Shown: piece by piece, positions 1 to 11,100 of the stretch | How the letters are laid out: every line of letters starts with the position of its first letter | Position numbering within the stretch: the first letter of the stretch is position 1 | NCBI GenBank assembly: GCA_021234155.1 | Contig: JAJEKV010000017.1 | Coordinates: 21,936,984-22,000,983, forward strand | Source of the DNA: Isoetes taiwanensis | Taxonomy: Eukaryota; Streptophyta; Lycopodiopsida; Isoetales; Isoetaceae | Length of the DNA: 64,000 bases | Direction: 5' to 3' | Translations under genes and position numbers: made by a program | Notes under the pieces: model-generated | Seen by the model: the letters and a program-made list of their open reading frames with translations, nothing else | The model's database searches: none | Told to the model about the DNA's origin: nothing

Positions 1-660
1 TCGGTACTTCGTTCAGTTACGTATTGCTCTGGTGAATATCATCACGAGGGAATTTAATAAGTGCTGCTTAGATCATTGGGTAAAATAGAATAGAATAGAA
101 TATATATTTTTAGCGTGCGGAGACCAATAGGTCATGGGACCCGTACAATGGGCTAATTGTCATTCTACTTGGGATTAAAAAACCCTGCCTCGAAGGTTTT
201 CAAAGGGAAAAACCTTTTCTGCGATAATGAAATGATACTAGACAATCGAGAGATAATGTGACTCTGAGGGGCTCGGTAATTGTGACGTTCGTCTAGAACC
301 TCAAGTATGTATAATGCCAAAGTCATTACCCGCGAGATGGTGCTCACGAGAAGTTGTGGGCGTGGAATGGAATCTTGGAGTCAAAAATGATTCCAGGACT
401 ATCTCAAAAGCGGAGGCAATAATGGCTTTCATCTTCAATAACACAATAGCGGCAACGAACACATGATCTCGCTTCAGCGGCAATTCTGCGGCCCGCTCCC
501 ATCTACTGTCTCAATCCGTAGCACCTGTGGGACCAGGTGCAAATTGATGCAATAGCTACAAGCTTGTTCACGGACAATGAAGCAAGCAAATAAGCTTGGG
601 GCCACGGTGCCAAGGTGGTTATGTGTGCATGATAATGACCGGAGTTTTCACTTGGGCCAA
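1..660. other. intergenic, nothing recognised
   Basis: I find no coding region, RNA gene or clear repeat here. Short open frames exist on both strands but show no recognisable motif. Homology to the inverted-duplication arm begins just after this stretch, near 660. Confidence 0.5.
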
Positions 661-661
661 G

Positions 662-1120
662 GTAAAGCTCTTTTACTTGTATGGGTACATCTAAAACACT
701 TTGGGCAAGCCTTCTTTCTTGAAAAAAGTGGGTTTTCTGTTTGAAATACTTTCTTGGCGAAAAAGCGGGGAGAGAGGGTTTTCTTGTTTGCAATACTTTC
801 TTGGAGCCAGCGAGGGAGAGGTCGATTTCTATTCAATTGAGTGAGAATTTATTGCAAAACATTCTTTGCCATGTAGAGGGTTAGCATTTAGATGAATTCC
901 AGCTTCTCGGTATCTATGGATACCAAAATCTTTACAATTGTGAAGCAAGATTCTAGATGTGAAGCAAGATTCTAGACTTTGCTGATTTCTCAAGAATCTA
1001 CCTATGACCTTTGGTATCAATTGATTATGGGACAAACATTCCCAAACAAGCCTTTCTTCTAGAATACTCATTTTGTACCAAGTTGTCGAATTTGAAACAA
1101 CTTTGTGAAGTTGGCTTGAA
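662..1120 (+). repeat. inverted copy of the receptor-kinase 3' flank
   Basis: This stretch matches the reverse complement of 37,210-37,670 and also matches 20,872-21,310 directly. Shared landmarks are the block around ACACTTTGGGCAAG, the repeated 'gaagcaagattctaga' segment and 'ggtatcaattgattatggg'. In the fuller copy this DNA lies just 3' of the receptor kinase, so here it marks the outer end of the inverted left arm. Homology stops at about 1,118, where chitinase sequence follows directly. Confidence 0.85.
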
Positions 1121-1126
1121 GGTTTG

Positions 1127-1440
1127 CATATGGAGTGACTTGGACCTTGACTACATCAATCATGGTCTTGGCGTTCTACCAAATCCAACTTAATGCTACA
1201 CCTTCTTATGCCTCTATTATAGGGATTACAGGGCCAACGGTATCCATGATACATCTACCAAGTCTACATATGCATATAGCTGACACGACTTGTTAATTCA
1301 TGGCAATTAGATCACAAATATAGCGTGAACTATTTGAAATCTAAAGGACTACAAGGCTATGGATTACGGACACCCTTGAAGGCGATTCTACTTTTACCCT
1401 CTCTAAAGCAGGTAATTACTTCAAACACATTTTAACACTT
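1127..1440 (+). pseudogene. 3' fragment of class V (GH18) chitinase
   Basis: The plus strand matches the reverse complement of the last third of the chitinase at 32,822-33,130. Translated landmarks are WSDLDLDYI, ATPSYAS and the closing DSTFTL, split over several frames. The signal peptide, hevein domains and catalytic DLDWE segment are all missing. The fragment begins abruptly at about 1,127, next to sequence that normally lies 3' of the receptor kinase, so it is a deletion product and not a short gene. Its end near 1,440 corresponds to the stop of the fuller copy. Confidence 0.8.
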
Positions 1441-1544
1441 GCAGCTATGTATATGATTTTTGACCCGGTTTGCTTGTTTCGCATTTCTTTGAAGAAGCAT
1501 TGAATGGGAAGTATTCTGCGATGGAACAATCATACCATAACACG

Positions 1545-1795
1545 TTTCAACATGTCGATCTATATTATAATTGTTGACTTTCTTTGGTATTATTTGTACT
1601 ATTATTTATAAGAAGATTTGTATTATTTGCTAAGATCTAGTGCTTGGAGAATGTTCTAACTTGAGGTTGTATGATACCATGTATAAGTCAACAAAAAGTT
1701 GCAATTTAATATTAGTTTGGTTAGACCAGAACCATGTGCAGAGTTGCTTTGCAATTCATGCGTTAAACAACAACATAACAATTAACAAATATAGA
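1545..1795 (+). repeat. single copy of a 270-bp repeat that flanks a 2.6-kb segment in the other arm
   Basis: The reverse complement of this stretch occurs twice in the right arm, at 29,598-29,862 and 32,455-32,730. Here it occurs once, with outer flanks matching the outer flanks of that pair. The left arm therefore shows the state without the extra 2.6 kb, either ancestral or recombined. Confidence 0.75.
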
Positions 1796-2109
1796 TCTAG
1801 GTTGAGCCTTGAAGACGCTTTTAACTTATGTATAGAGTTTCGTAATGCGGTAAGATGTGTCGATAGCGTCATAAAGCACATTGGTGGTAGTTAATCCTAG
1901 TTAGTGCGTAATAGAAAATTGGGGTAAGCCCTATGCATCCATATATCAAGCCTTTTCATCCCATACAAACAAGTGCCTCATGGTGTTTGAGTTTCAGCTA
2001 TCTTTGATGGGCTGACTCTCTTCACTCTATAGGTGGATGACCAACCTCCACATAGATAAGAGTATTGTTTACGTATGATCTCCGACTCTATAGATGCTTT
2101 GGGTTTATT

Positions 2110-3760
2110 TATACCGTTTCCCTTTGTCTTGCTTTCTTCAATATTATACATTCATTAGTTGAGGGCCGGTTGATGATGGAGACATAGAGTCTGAGATGAT
2201 TTTCAAACATTAGAGGTCTGTGCAATTTGGGATTAAAGCCACGAGGAAGAAACTTGGATTTGGAAAATAAATATCGAAGCAGAAGATTGGGATTGTTTGA
2301 ATGAGATGATGATGATGAAGCGGATGATAAACTGTTAGGAAAAGCTGAAAGCGAAGGCAAAGGCAAAGGTGGCATGTTGGTGGGAACAAAGCATGTGATG
2401 AAAACATAAGGACCTTAGAGAATCAACTACTTGAGGATATTGGAAAACGTTATAGTTGTCGCAGAATCACGGAAGCAATATGAAGTGGAGTTGAAAGGCA
2501 ATGAGAGAAGGTTTCTAAAGTGGGTATTGGAAGAGAATTTGAAATTAATTTGGGGCCAGATCACAAAGCCGGTTGGCTAAAGCTTGAGGAGGAGTTCAAA
2601 GCTTAATCAAACTTCTGGTCGAAATTAAGATTTGGGCGGGCATCCCAAATTGGTACAAAAGGTCACATGTAAATCAAACTTGAGAAGGGTTAATATCTTG
2701 AGGGAAGAGCAGTCCTTACATTGTTTCTACATAAGCAACATGTGGGAAGCTGAAAGCGGATCTTTTGCGCAACATTTAGTACATCTATTATTATCTGAGA
2801 GATAAGTTGTTAGTGCAAGATCTTTTTTATATATGTCTGACATGTGATAAAGGAATTTACTAAAGCTTCACAGGTTAAGTTGCTTAGCGAATTACCAACA
2901 TGAGTATCATATATTGTTGAGAAATGGACAATGCATTTATGGTTGCAATGAAAAGGTGCCGGTCGTATTTGAAAACTAGGTTTTGGCCATCTTCTTGGCG
3001 TTCAAGGTGCTTCAAATGGTACACCAAAAAGATGTGCTAAAGCCATCCCTACTCCTAAAGGTCTCATCCTCACGAGGGGTTTAGAGAGGACAATGGTCCC
3101 ATTTAAAGATGCACAACCCTTGCAAAGTCCTAAAAGTCACGAGTCAATTGTGATGATGTGAGTAACCATGAGAACAACAAGTCATTGATGATAAGGTAAG
3201 AAGCCATTTGTCCCAAAAGCTCTCGAAGCTATCCCGGAGGTTGTCCCGAATTTGTCCAAGAACCGGTTGTGATAAAGAGACAACATGCGATGTGGTGATT
3301 CCTTGGATGAGGGCAACTTGGGTGATTTTTTTTGATAAATGGAAGGCAGAGAGAACAAGGAAGAAAAAGGTGGAGAATGCATTGGCGTTGTTGAGACTCT
3401 GAAGAAACGGGAAGCAGGTGAAAGATGCAAAGGCGGTTTCAATCATGACAGCACCTATCAAAGTGTTTTAGAGAAAATCGCGAGAAAAGCCCTCAATTTT
3501 TGGTGAGCGTGTTGACCAAGTCCTTTATATAATTCTGGAAGTCAATATGGGAAGTCTTGAGAAAGAGGCCGCGGCTTAGTATTGCGAAGTAAAATTTTTG
3601 AGATATTGATTTTCTTTTTGCATTCAATGTAGGATTACCGGTTATTCCGGTTATGTCGAGGAGAATCTGTTGTTGATACGAAGGTTTCATATTCAATCTA
3701 TCATTCATTTTCATCTTCATCCCCATTTATTTATGTAGTACTTCTTGTTAGCATTAGGTA
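2110..3760 (+). pseudogene. left-arm copy of coiled-coil gene remnant
   Basis: This is the inverted counterpart of roughly 27,570-29,280. It aligns by many blocks, for example 'gcaacatgtgg.aggc.aaagcggatctttg', 'agatgcacaacccttgcaaag' and 'atattcaatctatcattcattttcatcttcat'. The plus strand is the coding sense. Stops and frameshifts are more frequent than in the right arm, so no frame is open for long. I assign no function beyond that of the fuller copy. Confidence 0.6.
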
Positions 3761-3769
3761 TTCAAGGTA

Positions 3770-5850
3770 CTCAACAATTAAGCGGTTGGCGACAAAAGAT
3801 AAACTTATTGTCTTGAATTCAAAATGAAGATGGCTAGTAAAAACTTTTGGTGCTAATGAACACATACACCTTCAAACAAGATTGATAATGCAATACACTA
3901 ATAGGAAAAATTGATATTAGGATCGGATACAATGTTGTTCACGAAGACTTTGTTACAAAAAGTGTAGTGTTGGTATCTGATCATTATACTTGGGCACGGC
4001 CCGATTAACCTTTATGGTAACTAGAATCCCCTCAATCTGACCATTGGATCTACTTAAGCTTAAAACATAAGAAATTAACTCATGCATCCATAATAAAACA
4101 CTTAGGTAAAGAATTTAATCTTTATATCAATATTGAGGTCCAAACTATTCCCCATAACCAATATGTATTACGCTTCATCCATGAACTTAGCAATTTATAG
4201 TTTCAATCAATTCTTGTAATAATCAACAAGTTTGTTTATTTGCAATCAATTCCTGCTCCTTCCAAAGCTTAGTTATTGCCGCGTGCCTTACACCATCAAC
4301 AATGGGGTTAGTCACGGGGACTAAGTGGGGATCCAGGGGTTCTAGGACATGCCTAAGCATCAACAACATATTGCATCTATCAAAAACAATAACTTAACCT
4401 TGCAGTAGCCTAAGCCCTAAAACTCAAGTTAGTAATCCCATACAAGCATGTCCCACAATGCACAATTCACCCATGAATAGCTACTACATACTACAACCAT
4501 TGTAATTCAATACAAGACATCCCAATTAACATAGCAACTTAGCAACTATGGCAACATAGACAACAACCAATATTCCTGCGGGTTTGGGCATGGTCCAACT
4601 CGGTCGGGCGATTGATATAGAAGCGGGGGTAAACCACGTGTGTACACACCCATCCGCATTGCGTCGGCGTGGAGGGACCACTTAAGCGTGCAAGACATTT
4701 GTACCCTAAGGTATCAGCGCCCAGATGTTCCAAATAAACCATTCACATATCAACGTGCAATAGCAGCGGTTTAGACCATGCATCTGAACTCCGGCCCAGA
4801 GGATTATATCCTGAAGCATTCCAATACTATTATAGCACTTATGAAAATACATCATAGCATATTTCAACAAAGGGATTCTCAATGTCAGCCAAATTTGTGT
4901 AGCAAACCATAATGCCATATTGTTGGGTAACCAAATACACCATGATACATCCCAAAACATTAGCAGCAATAATCCATGCATGCATAGTGTGTACTTTACT
5001 AAGCCAACCAAATCCTTAAATATGATAAATCATAATTCCTTTAAATAAATTCAGCCATTAACAACAAGCACATTTCTTCTCTTTTTACATTCAAGAATCT
5101 ATCTTTGATTATGTTAATTCAATTGGATCAATACCTCAATCCATTAAATCTACAAATCATCATCCAAAGCTCATTAAACTTTCCCAAAATCGTCAACCAT
5201 GAGCATAGACATCACAAGAACCCAGTTGTAAGACTTGACCCCCACACGAGAAATGCTTTTGCTCCTTCTCCTCGGTCAATTACGATCAATCACGGTTGCA
5301 GAAGCACGCCGACCACAACAAAAAGGCTGCTTCCATGGAAAACTCTTCGAAATCAAGAATAATATTGTTAAGCTTATATAACCCTATGCTTGCATTACAT
5401 GCATGGACACGATGCATGCATGCATTCTAAGCGCATAATCATTTATTTTACCATTGAAAATGCACTCTTATATAATGCTTAGCGTTACTTACATCTTATT
5501 TGGTGCCCCTAGGTTGCTAAGGTCCGTTCACAATCGGTAATGCAACTCTCTAGCGTGGAAGATGTGCTTCAAGTACTATGTCCAGTTGAGGGACAACTTT
5601 GTATTGTTTACTAAACACGAGTTTGTCCAGGTCATGATGAAGCTACTTAGGGAAAATGTGGACTCATAACCAAACTTTAAAGGTAAAACTTTGTATTGAT
5701 GATTCATTGTAAAGGCTTACCTTGGTAGCCCCTGGAATCTTCTGCTAGTACCTTCATTCAAAATGGATGTCTGTGACAGTACCAACATTCCTTACCCCAA
5801 AGATAGAAGAAATACTGCAAAGCCAAGACCGGCGTAGAAATGAAGATACT
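3770..5850 (+). pseudogene. left-arm NIF/FCP1-like HAD phosphatase, interrupted
   Basis: This is the inverted copy of the phosphatase at 26,997-27,570. The 5' part lies at 3,770-3,985 and the 3' part at 5,535-5,850. The HAD motif I, which reads VLDLNGVLV in the right arm, is spoiled here by a small deletion (VLNSK follows KDKLI). A 1.55-kb insertion then separates the two halves at the point that reads KCSVDIRSS in the right arm. The second half keeps degraded versions of the VEDVLQVLC and DDS..KAYLG segments. It cannot encode a working enzyme as read. Confidence 0.7.
3985..5535. mobile_element. 1.55-kb insertion in the left-arm phosphatase copy
   Basis: The right arm runs straight across this point (27,340-27,360), so the extra 1.55 kb is an insertion here or a clean loss there. 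I see no reverse transcriptase or transposase. A stretch with 'gggtttgggcatggtcc' and 'ccacgtgtgtacacaccc' (4,580-4,720) looks like plant LTR or promoter-type sequence but is not diagnostic. No target duplication is clear at the edges. An intron is less likely because the right arm encodes a continuous motif across the site. Confidence 0.45.
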
Positions 5851-6087
5851 AGTGCAGAAAACTTCTAGCTACCAAGCCACGGCCTCTAACAATGAGAGAA
5901 AAAGTGGAAGTTATACATTTGGAAAGATTTATGGAAAACAACATGATGAGTGCACCTAGATAAATGGGAATTGAAGAGGTTAGGTGGCGATAAGATTGTC
6001 ATTTTCACTTAGTGTGATTAAGCACGAGACATTGTGTTATTTATGTTTGTGCTTTATTGAATTCCAACAATTGAATTTTTGAATGCC
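5850..6087 (+). repeat. left-arm counterpart of 26,800-27,000
   Basis: The reverse complement of the right-arm sequence 3' of the phosphatase is recognisable through 'gattgtcattttc.attagtgtgattaa' and 'gttatttatgtttgtgctttattg'. Homology ends at about 6,087 and resumes at about 19,240, which brackets a 13-kb insertion. Confidence 0.8.
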
Positions 6088-9000
6088 TAGGATGGGTCCT
6101 ATGATAGCATATATGTCGTGGGTGGTGGGTGAGCTTTGTAAAACGGTGGGTGATACAAATGGATCCCTCACTAGGGAGTAGATAAATTTGGAAATATGAA
6201 CTTTAAATGCTCAAACTAGACAATCATGAGAGCATGATGATACTCAAAGAATACAACATAAAAGATGGTTTTATCCACCACTTGAATTACGTTAAGGTGA
6301 GAGGGCCACGGTGAAAGGTGAAGGCGATGGCTGCTTCTGCGTCGGAAGAAGAACCATGCCTTCGAGGAGTTTTGGGGCAAGCCAAAGCAAATAGTTTGAA
6401 GCCGTACGGCCCTTTTCACAGCAGCCAGAGACCTTAAAAATCTGCGAGTCAAGGCTGAAAGAAAAATAGCCAGTCAATGAGTTAGATGCACCATGGGCAA
6501 GAGACTTCGGAGCTCTAGGGCCACGGCCCGATAAAAACAACGGCCGACCAATGGGGAGCAGATCCAGCGGAAAATAACCCTGGGGAAAAACAACGGAATT
6601 AGTGCTGCCTACCGGAGAACTTCACGTTGCCACTTGTAGAAATGAAAAATCGCCAATATAAAGAGATATATCATTATCTTAACATATATAATTATTATTG
6701 GTAGGTTGATTCCTCTAGGAATATTCTCACAATTTTTGTCGCATATACTTCTTAATGAATTTTTGACAAGTATCATACGGTGTTTTGAAACACCTTGTCT
6801 CTGTCTGGGTTGGTCCGAAAAACTTGTTGGCTATGGCTGGCATCTGTCTTCCTCTACCAACCGGCATCTGTACCTTCTCTTTCACAATCTTTTCTTGCGG
6901 AATCCGGGGATATATTGACAAAGCTGGCTGGTTAGATTGAGAGAGAAGAAAAGCGGCCATAGCGGCTAGCTTTATCTTGGCGGTAAGAAAGGATTCTTGG
7001 AAAGGCGAGTGCACTAGAATGTCGGGTAGGCGGGAAGGCCCCGAGAAGATTTGGGGTTTTGCTAGAATTGTAAATTTCTCGGGTCTTTCTAAGCCCTTAA
7101 ACACGAAGCCCTCTTTTTCTAGTCACTGCTTCTAGATATTGACAACGGATCGACCATCTTGCATTATGTTAGCACCCTTCAATTATCGCCCATTCTTCAA
7201 GATCAAAAGAAAGCTGGGATTTCTCTGGTTTAATCCATTTTTTGAGAATACATTATCTTTGGGTTTCAAAATGATTCCAGCTCTTCTTCTTTGAGATTCA
7301 AGGGTTCATGAAGCTATGGCTATGGTGGCCCCAATCACAAAGCTATAGGCTGACCTCATGTTTACCTCTGTTCTTGAAATCTGAGCTTTGCTTTCTAGCG
7401 GTACATGAAACTTCTGGTCTCCTTCTTTTCTTTCATCTAACAAGGAACCATAGAAAATAACAAAACTTTTGATTTAAATGTGATTGGACGAGCAAATCTT
7501 TGAAATGGTTAGCTTTCCTCATCTAACAATGAAAATGCCTTCTTTTTGCCATTGTTTAATCTGCTGACTTGTCTCCTTTGTTTCTTTGTTATAGGCCTCA
7601 CAGCTGACAAGTCGTGGCGTTATTCCAAAGGCGGTGATTACGGATCATATCAATCCTGCAAATCGACCAAGCTGCCCATGCATTGCACTCAGTTATCACG
7701 GGGAAGTTAAGTTGGTGGCATCCCAGGTTGAAGTGCTCACCTATTTCATATTCAATAATTATTTTAACCATTAAAGGCATTTTTAACCTTTTTAACTTTA
7801 TAACTTAACATAGTAGTCATTGCCACAGTACCATTTATTCAACCTGTTACCATTTTATTCAAAGATAAATCTTAAAAGTCAAATTTATTTCTTAATGGTC
7901 CCCTAGTCATGAGATTTTTCCATTAAGCCTTAGGCTAGACTATGGATGTATCGACCACACATAAAAACTTGCCTTTTCCTTTTGATTGTTAGGATGTACT
8001 CAACTCTGAAGTGCACTGCGTTAAGAGGTAGTCATTGCCTTCTTTTAAACTTGCATTATTCTTCGGAAGCAAATGTGAGCCTTTATATTGGAAACCAATC
8101 GGTCTGTCCGCATGTACTTTTGTCAGAGTTTCCATTTTGTGTTGGTTGGTTACTACATTATCAATGGAACAAATGTCCATGAGAATATCATCATTGAGAT
8201 TTAGGTTGAAATTTGCCGGTTAACCATTAGAAGTAGTATCAAAGACCGCGTTGGATTAGATAAAGATTGAATTATGAGTAGTATCAAAAGGCATTGGATT
8301 AGATTAAGATTTGAATTGCTTGGTATTTGCATCGGGCAGGTGTAAGATGAGATAGTAGAATATTAAATGCCTAAGTACATTGTTTGGGATCAAATGCGCC
8401 ATAAAATGATACGGCCACTCAAATTTGTTTGTTGATTGCAGTCAAAATTAGTGTGTCCATGGGAAAGAAAGAACTCTATTTTGAAGCTCCATTGTGTATG
8501 TTCCATAGAGGCAACCAAGCGGCATGTTCATTCAATTTCTTTTCAGGCATTTTGAGACATCTTAAAGGTATTTCACATTTGGAACATCCATTCTCACAAA
8601 GGGAAGATGTAGGCGTGGCTATGCATGGTATTCAAAAGGCCTATGTCATATCGTGTTAAGAGCATAAACACTGATGGGCATGAATATGGCATTGGTGACC
8701 CATGATTTCCACGACCTTAAATATGCAATATGAAATCTAAATATTCAATTTCAAAATATCTGATCAATAATAAAGGATAAAATTGCATCACGGGCAACAA
8801 AGCATAATGTAAATTTTTTTTACTCAAACTTGAGATCCATTGAAGTCCATGCCATTAAAGACTTACGTATTTGCAAACTTAGTATTATTAGACCTTTTCG
8901 GCTAAAGATTTGCGGAGCCGAATCCAGGTTTAAACTCACGCATGTTCTTTAGCATCTCAAGGATATCGAGTGAGATCTATTCGACTTAACACAAAACTTC

Positions 9001-9139
9001 TTTTGCGGCAGTTGGAAGGAGAAATATTCCCTTGGCCGGTATGAAGAGCGCCGCGTCGCTATTGTATATATAAAGACACTTTGATGTGTGGGACACATGA
9101 GTCATTTGGTCTTCATCTAGAAATTCGAATCGAAGGTTA
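6088..9139. other. insertion DNA, no recognised gene
   Basis: This is the first part of the 13-kb block absent from the right arm. Open frames at 6,727-7,104 (-), 7,946-8,223 (+) and 8,429-8,659 (+) have no motif I recognise. A short imperfect tandem duplication of about 43 bp lies at 8,230-8,325 around 'gtagtatcaaa'. I see no reverse transcriptase, integrase or transposase motif. Confidence 0.4.
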
Positions 9140-9478
9140 GATCTTGGCGCACATTTAAGTGTATAGGCATGTATGGAGCATGCATGGGGGCATGCACCCC
9201 ATACGTGAGCGTCGGATCGAAAGGAGAAAGTGAAATCATAGCCTTGATTTTTTTGTAAGAAGGAAGGTGTGAGGAAGGTGCAAAAAGTGAATTTGGTGTA
9301 GCGAGATCTTAGTCGTTAGATCAAAGGTGAAGTATAAATCCTAGCCATTAACTTTTACAGTATTAAAATTACATTTTTTTTAAATGAGGGTGGTGGCATC
9401 CTCGTTGATAAAAGTAATGGGGTGGCAATGCATTTATGAATAAACTTTCTAAGAAGCTTCCTTTTGTTCAATGGCATT
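9140..9478 (+). repeat. left inverted arm of foldback element
   Basis: Pairs with 10,735-11,100 in inverted orientation over about 340 bp with small gaps. The outermost shared word I can see is GATCTTGGC. Confidence 0.75.
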
Positions 9479-9608
9479 CAAGGTCAGAGTAGCTTGCACT
9501 AGAGGGGTGGATTAAAGTGGGGCTACATGTAGTTCCTCTAAATTAGAGAGCTTTCGATAGTGGTGCTTGCAGCACCCATTCGGGTCATAATTAGAGGGGC
9601 CAAGTTGA

Positions 9609-10560
9609 TGTCGGATCTAAGAATCTTCTCATCTTAGAATATGAATGGAATCTATGATATGTTAAGAGAATCTAGGAGAATCTTCACAGGATACTGAGAA
9701 TTTGGAAGTCTCAATAGAATCTTAAAGAATCTATAGGAATCCGCAGAGAGAATCTTTCGCGACTCTAGTGGAATCCAATGGAATCTTTATAGATCTTAGA
9801 AATCTATGGTACCTTAAGAGTGCAGAGGGATCTTCACGGGATCTTTGGCAGTCTAGAGGAACCTCATTAGAATCTTTAAATATATATATGCAAGTGTTTG
9901 TAATATGAGGTGCATAAAGCACCGCGATTCTATGAAGATTCTCTTAGATTCTCTAAATTCCATCAAGATATCCTTAAATTCTGCAAAACTTTTAGAAAGA
10001 TTCCCTAGATTCCCAAAGATTCTCTTGAGATTCTCTTAGATTCTCCTAGATTTCTAAAGATTTTCTTAGATTTTAATGTTCTAAAGATTCCCTAGATTAT
10101 TAAGATTTTATGGAGATTCCCTAGATTTTATTAAGATTCCTAAAGATTCTCTAAAGATTCCCCTAGATTCAAAAATTACCCCAAGATTCCTCGATTCTCC
10201 AAGATTCTATCAAGATTCTCCTAGATTCTTGAGATTCCATTAAGATTCCATAGTTCCTAAAGATTTTATAAGAAGATTCCTTTAGATTCTCCTAGATTCC
10301 CAAGATTCATTTGAGATTCCCTAAAAGATTCTTTAAAGATTCCCCTAGATTCCAAAAGAGACACCCCAATTCCTACAGATTCTCCAGATTCTATCAAAGA
10401 TTCTCCTAGATTCTCTAAGATTCCATTAAGATTCTTCTACGTTCTTGGGTTACATCAAGATTCCCTAGATTCCAAAAGCTTGAGATTCATAGATTCTCTT
10501 GAGATTCCTCTAGTTCCCATAGATTATGTGAGAGATTTCCTAGACTCCTCAACACCATAG
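9609..10560. repeat. degenerate AGATTC / GAATCT tandem repeat, orientation flips at centre
   Basis: Dozens of copies of AGATTC with 2-6 bp spacers (CCTAG, TTCTC, CCCAA) run on the plus strand from about 9,930. Their reverse complement GAATCT fills 9,609-9,870. The switch falls in an AT-rich spacer containing 'tatatatatgc'. This is a simple-sequence expansion inside the foldback element. Confidence 0.85.
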
Positions 10561-10734
10561 ATTCCTTGAAGCGAACATTCCAAAAGATTCTTGTGTTTAG
10601 ATCATGTTCAGCTCCAAGCTGCGACAAAGCCAGTGTCCAAGAAAGCACCACTCATTTGAGAGTTCTCGGCGAAATCCAATGGTGGGCCTCACAGCACTCA
10701 TCCAGAGCCTTGAAGCCCTACACACGTGCTTTTG

Positions 10735-11100
10735 AAGGCTGATTAAATGAAAGGAAGCTTCCTAGAATGTCCACTAATAAATGCTGCCACCTCATTACTT
10801 TTCTTATTAATGAGGTGCCACCTCACCTCCTTTAAAAAAAACTAATTTAATATTAAAAGTTAATGGCCCAAGTTTATGCTCACCTTTACGATCCCTAGCG
10901 GTTGAATCACTTCCACACCAAATTCACTTTTTGGCATCTTCCTTGCACCTTCCCCATAAAAATCAAGGCTAGGATTTACTTGATCCAGCGGTTCCCTTGA
11001 GATGGGGTGTATGCCCCATGCATGACTCATGCATGCCCACATCAAAATCAAAGGCTTAGGCTAAGCCACCTCACCAACTTTTATCAGGGGCCAAGATCAA
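10735..11100 (-). repeat. right inverted arm of foldback element
   Basis: Inverted partner of 9,140-9,478, carrying the same ordered blocks on the opposite strand. Confidence 0.75.

Larger units (their letters stand above)
9140..11100. mobile_element. foldback-type element with long inverted arms
   Basis: The left arm (about 9,140-9,478) is matched by the reverse complement of about 10,735-11,100. Shared blocks include 'gcaaaaagtgaatttggtgt', 'tggggcat.caccccat', 'ccattaacttttaatatt' and 'aagcttcctttt'. Inside the arms lies a degenerate 6-8 bp tandem repeat. It reads GAATCT on the left (9,609-9,870) and AGATTC on the right (9,930-10,560), so it also inverts at the centre near 9,890. The whole 2-kb unit can fold back on itself. 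There is no coding capacity, so it would be non-autonomous. The outer ends and target duplication could not be fixed. Confidence 0.8.

Noticed and set aside
3144-3461. 105-residue minus-strand open frame as a gene.
   Set aside because: The coding sense of this duplicated segment is the plus strand, and the frame is not kept in the right-arm copy.
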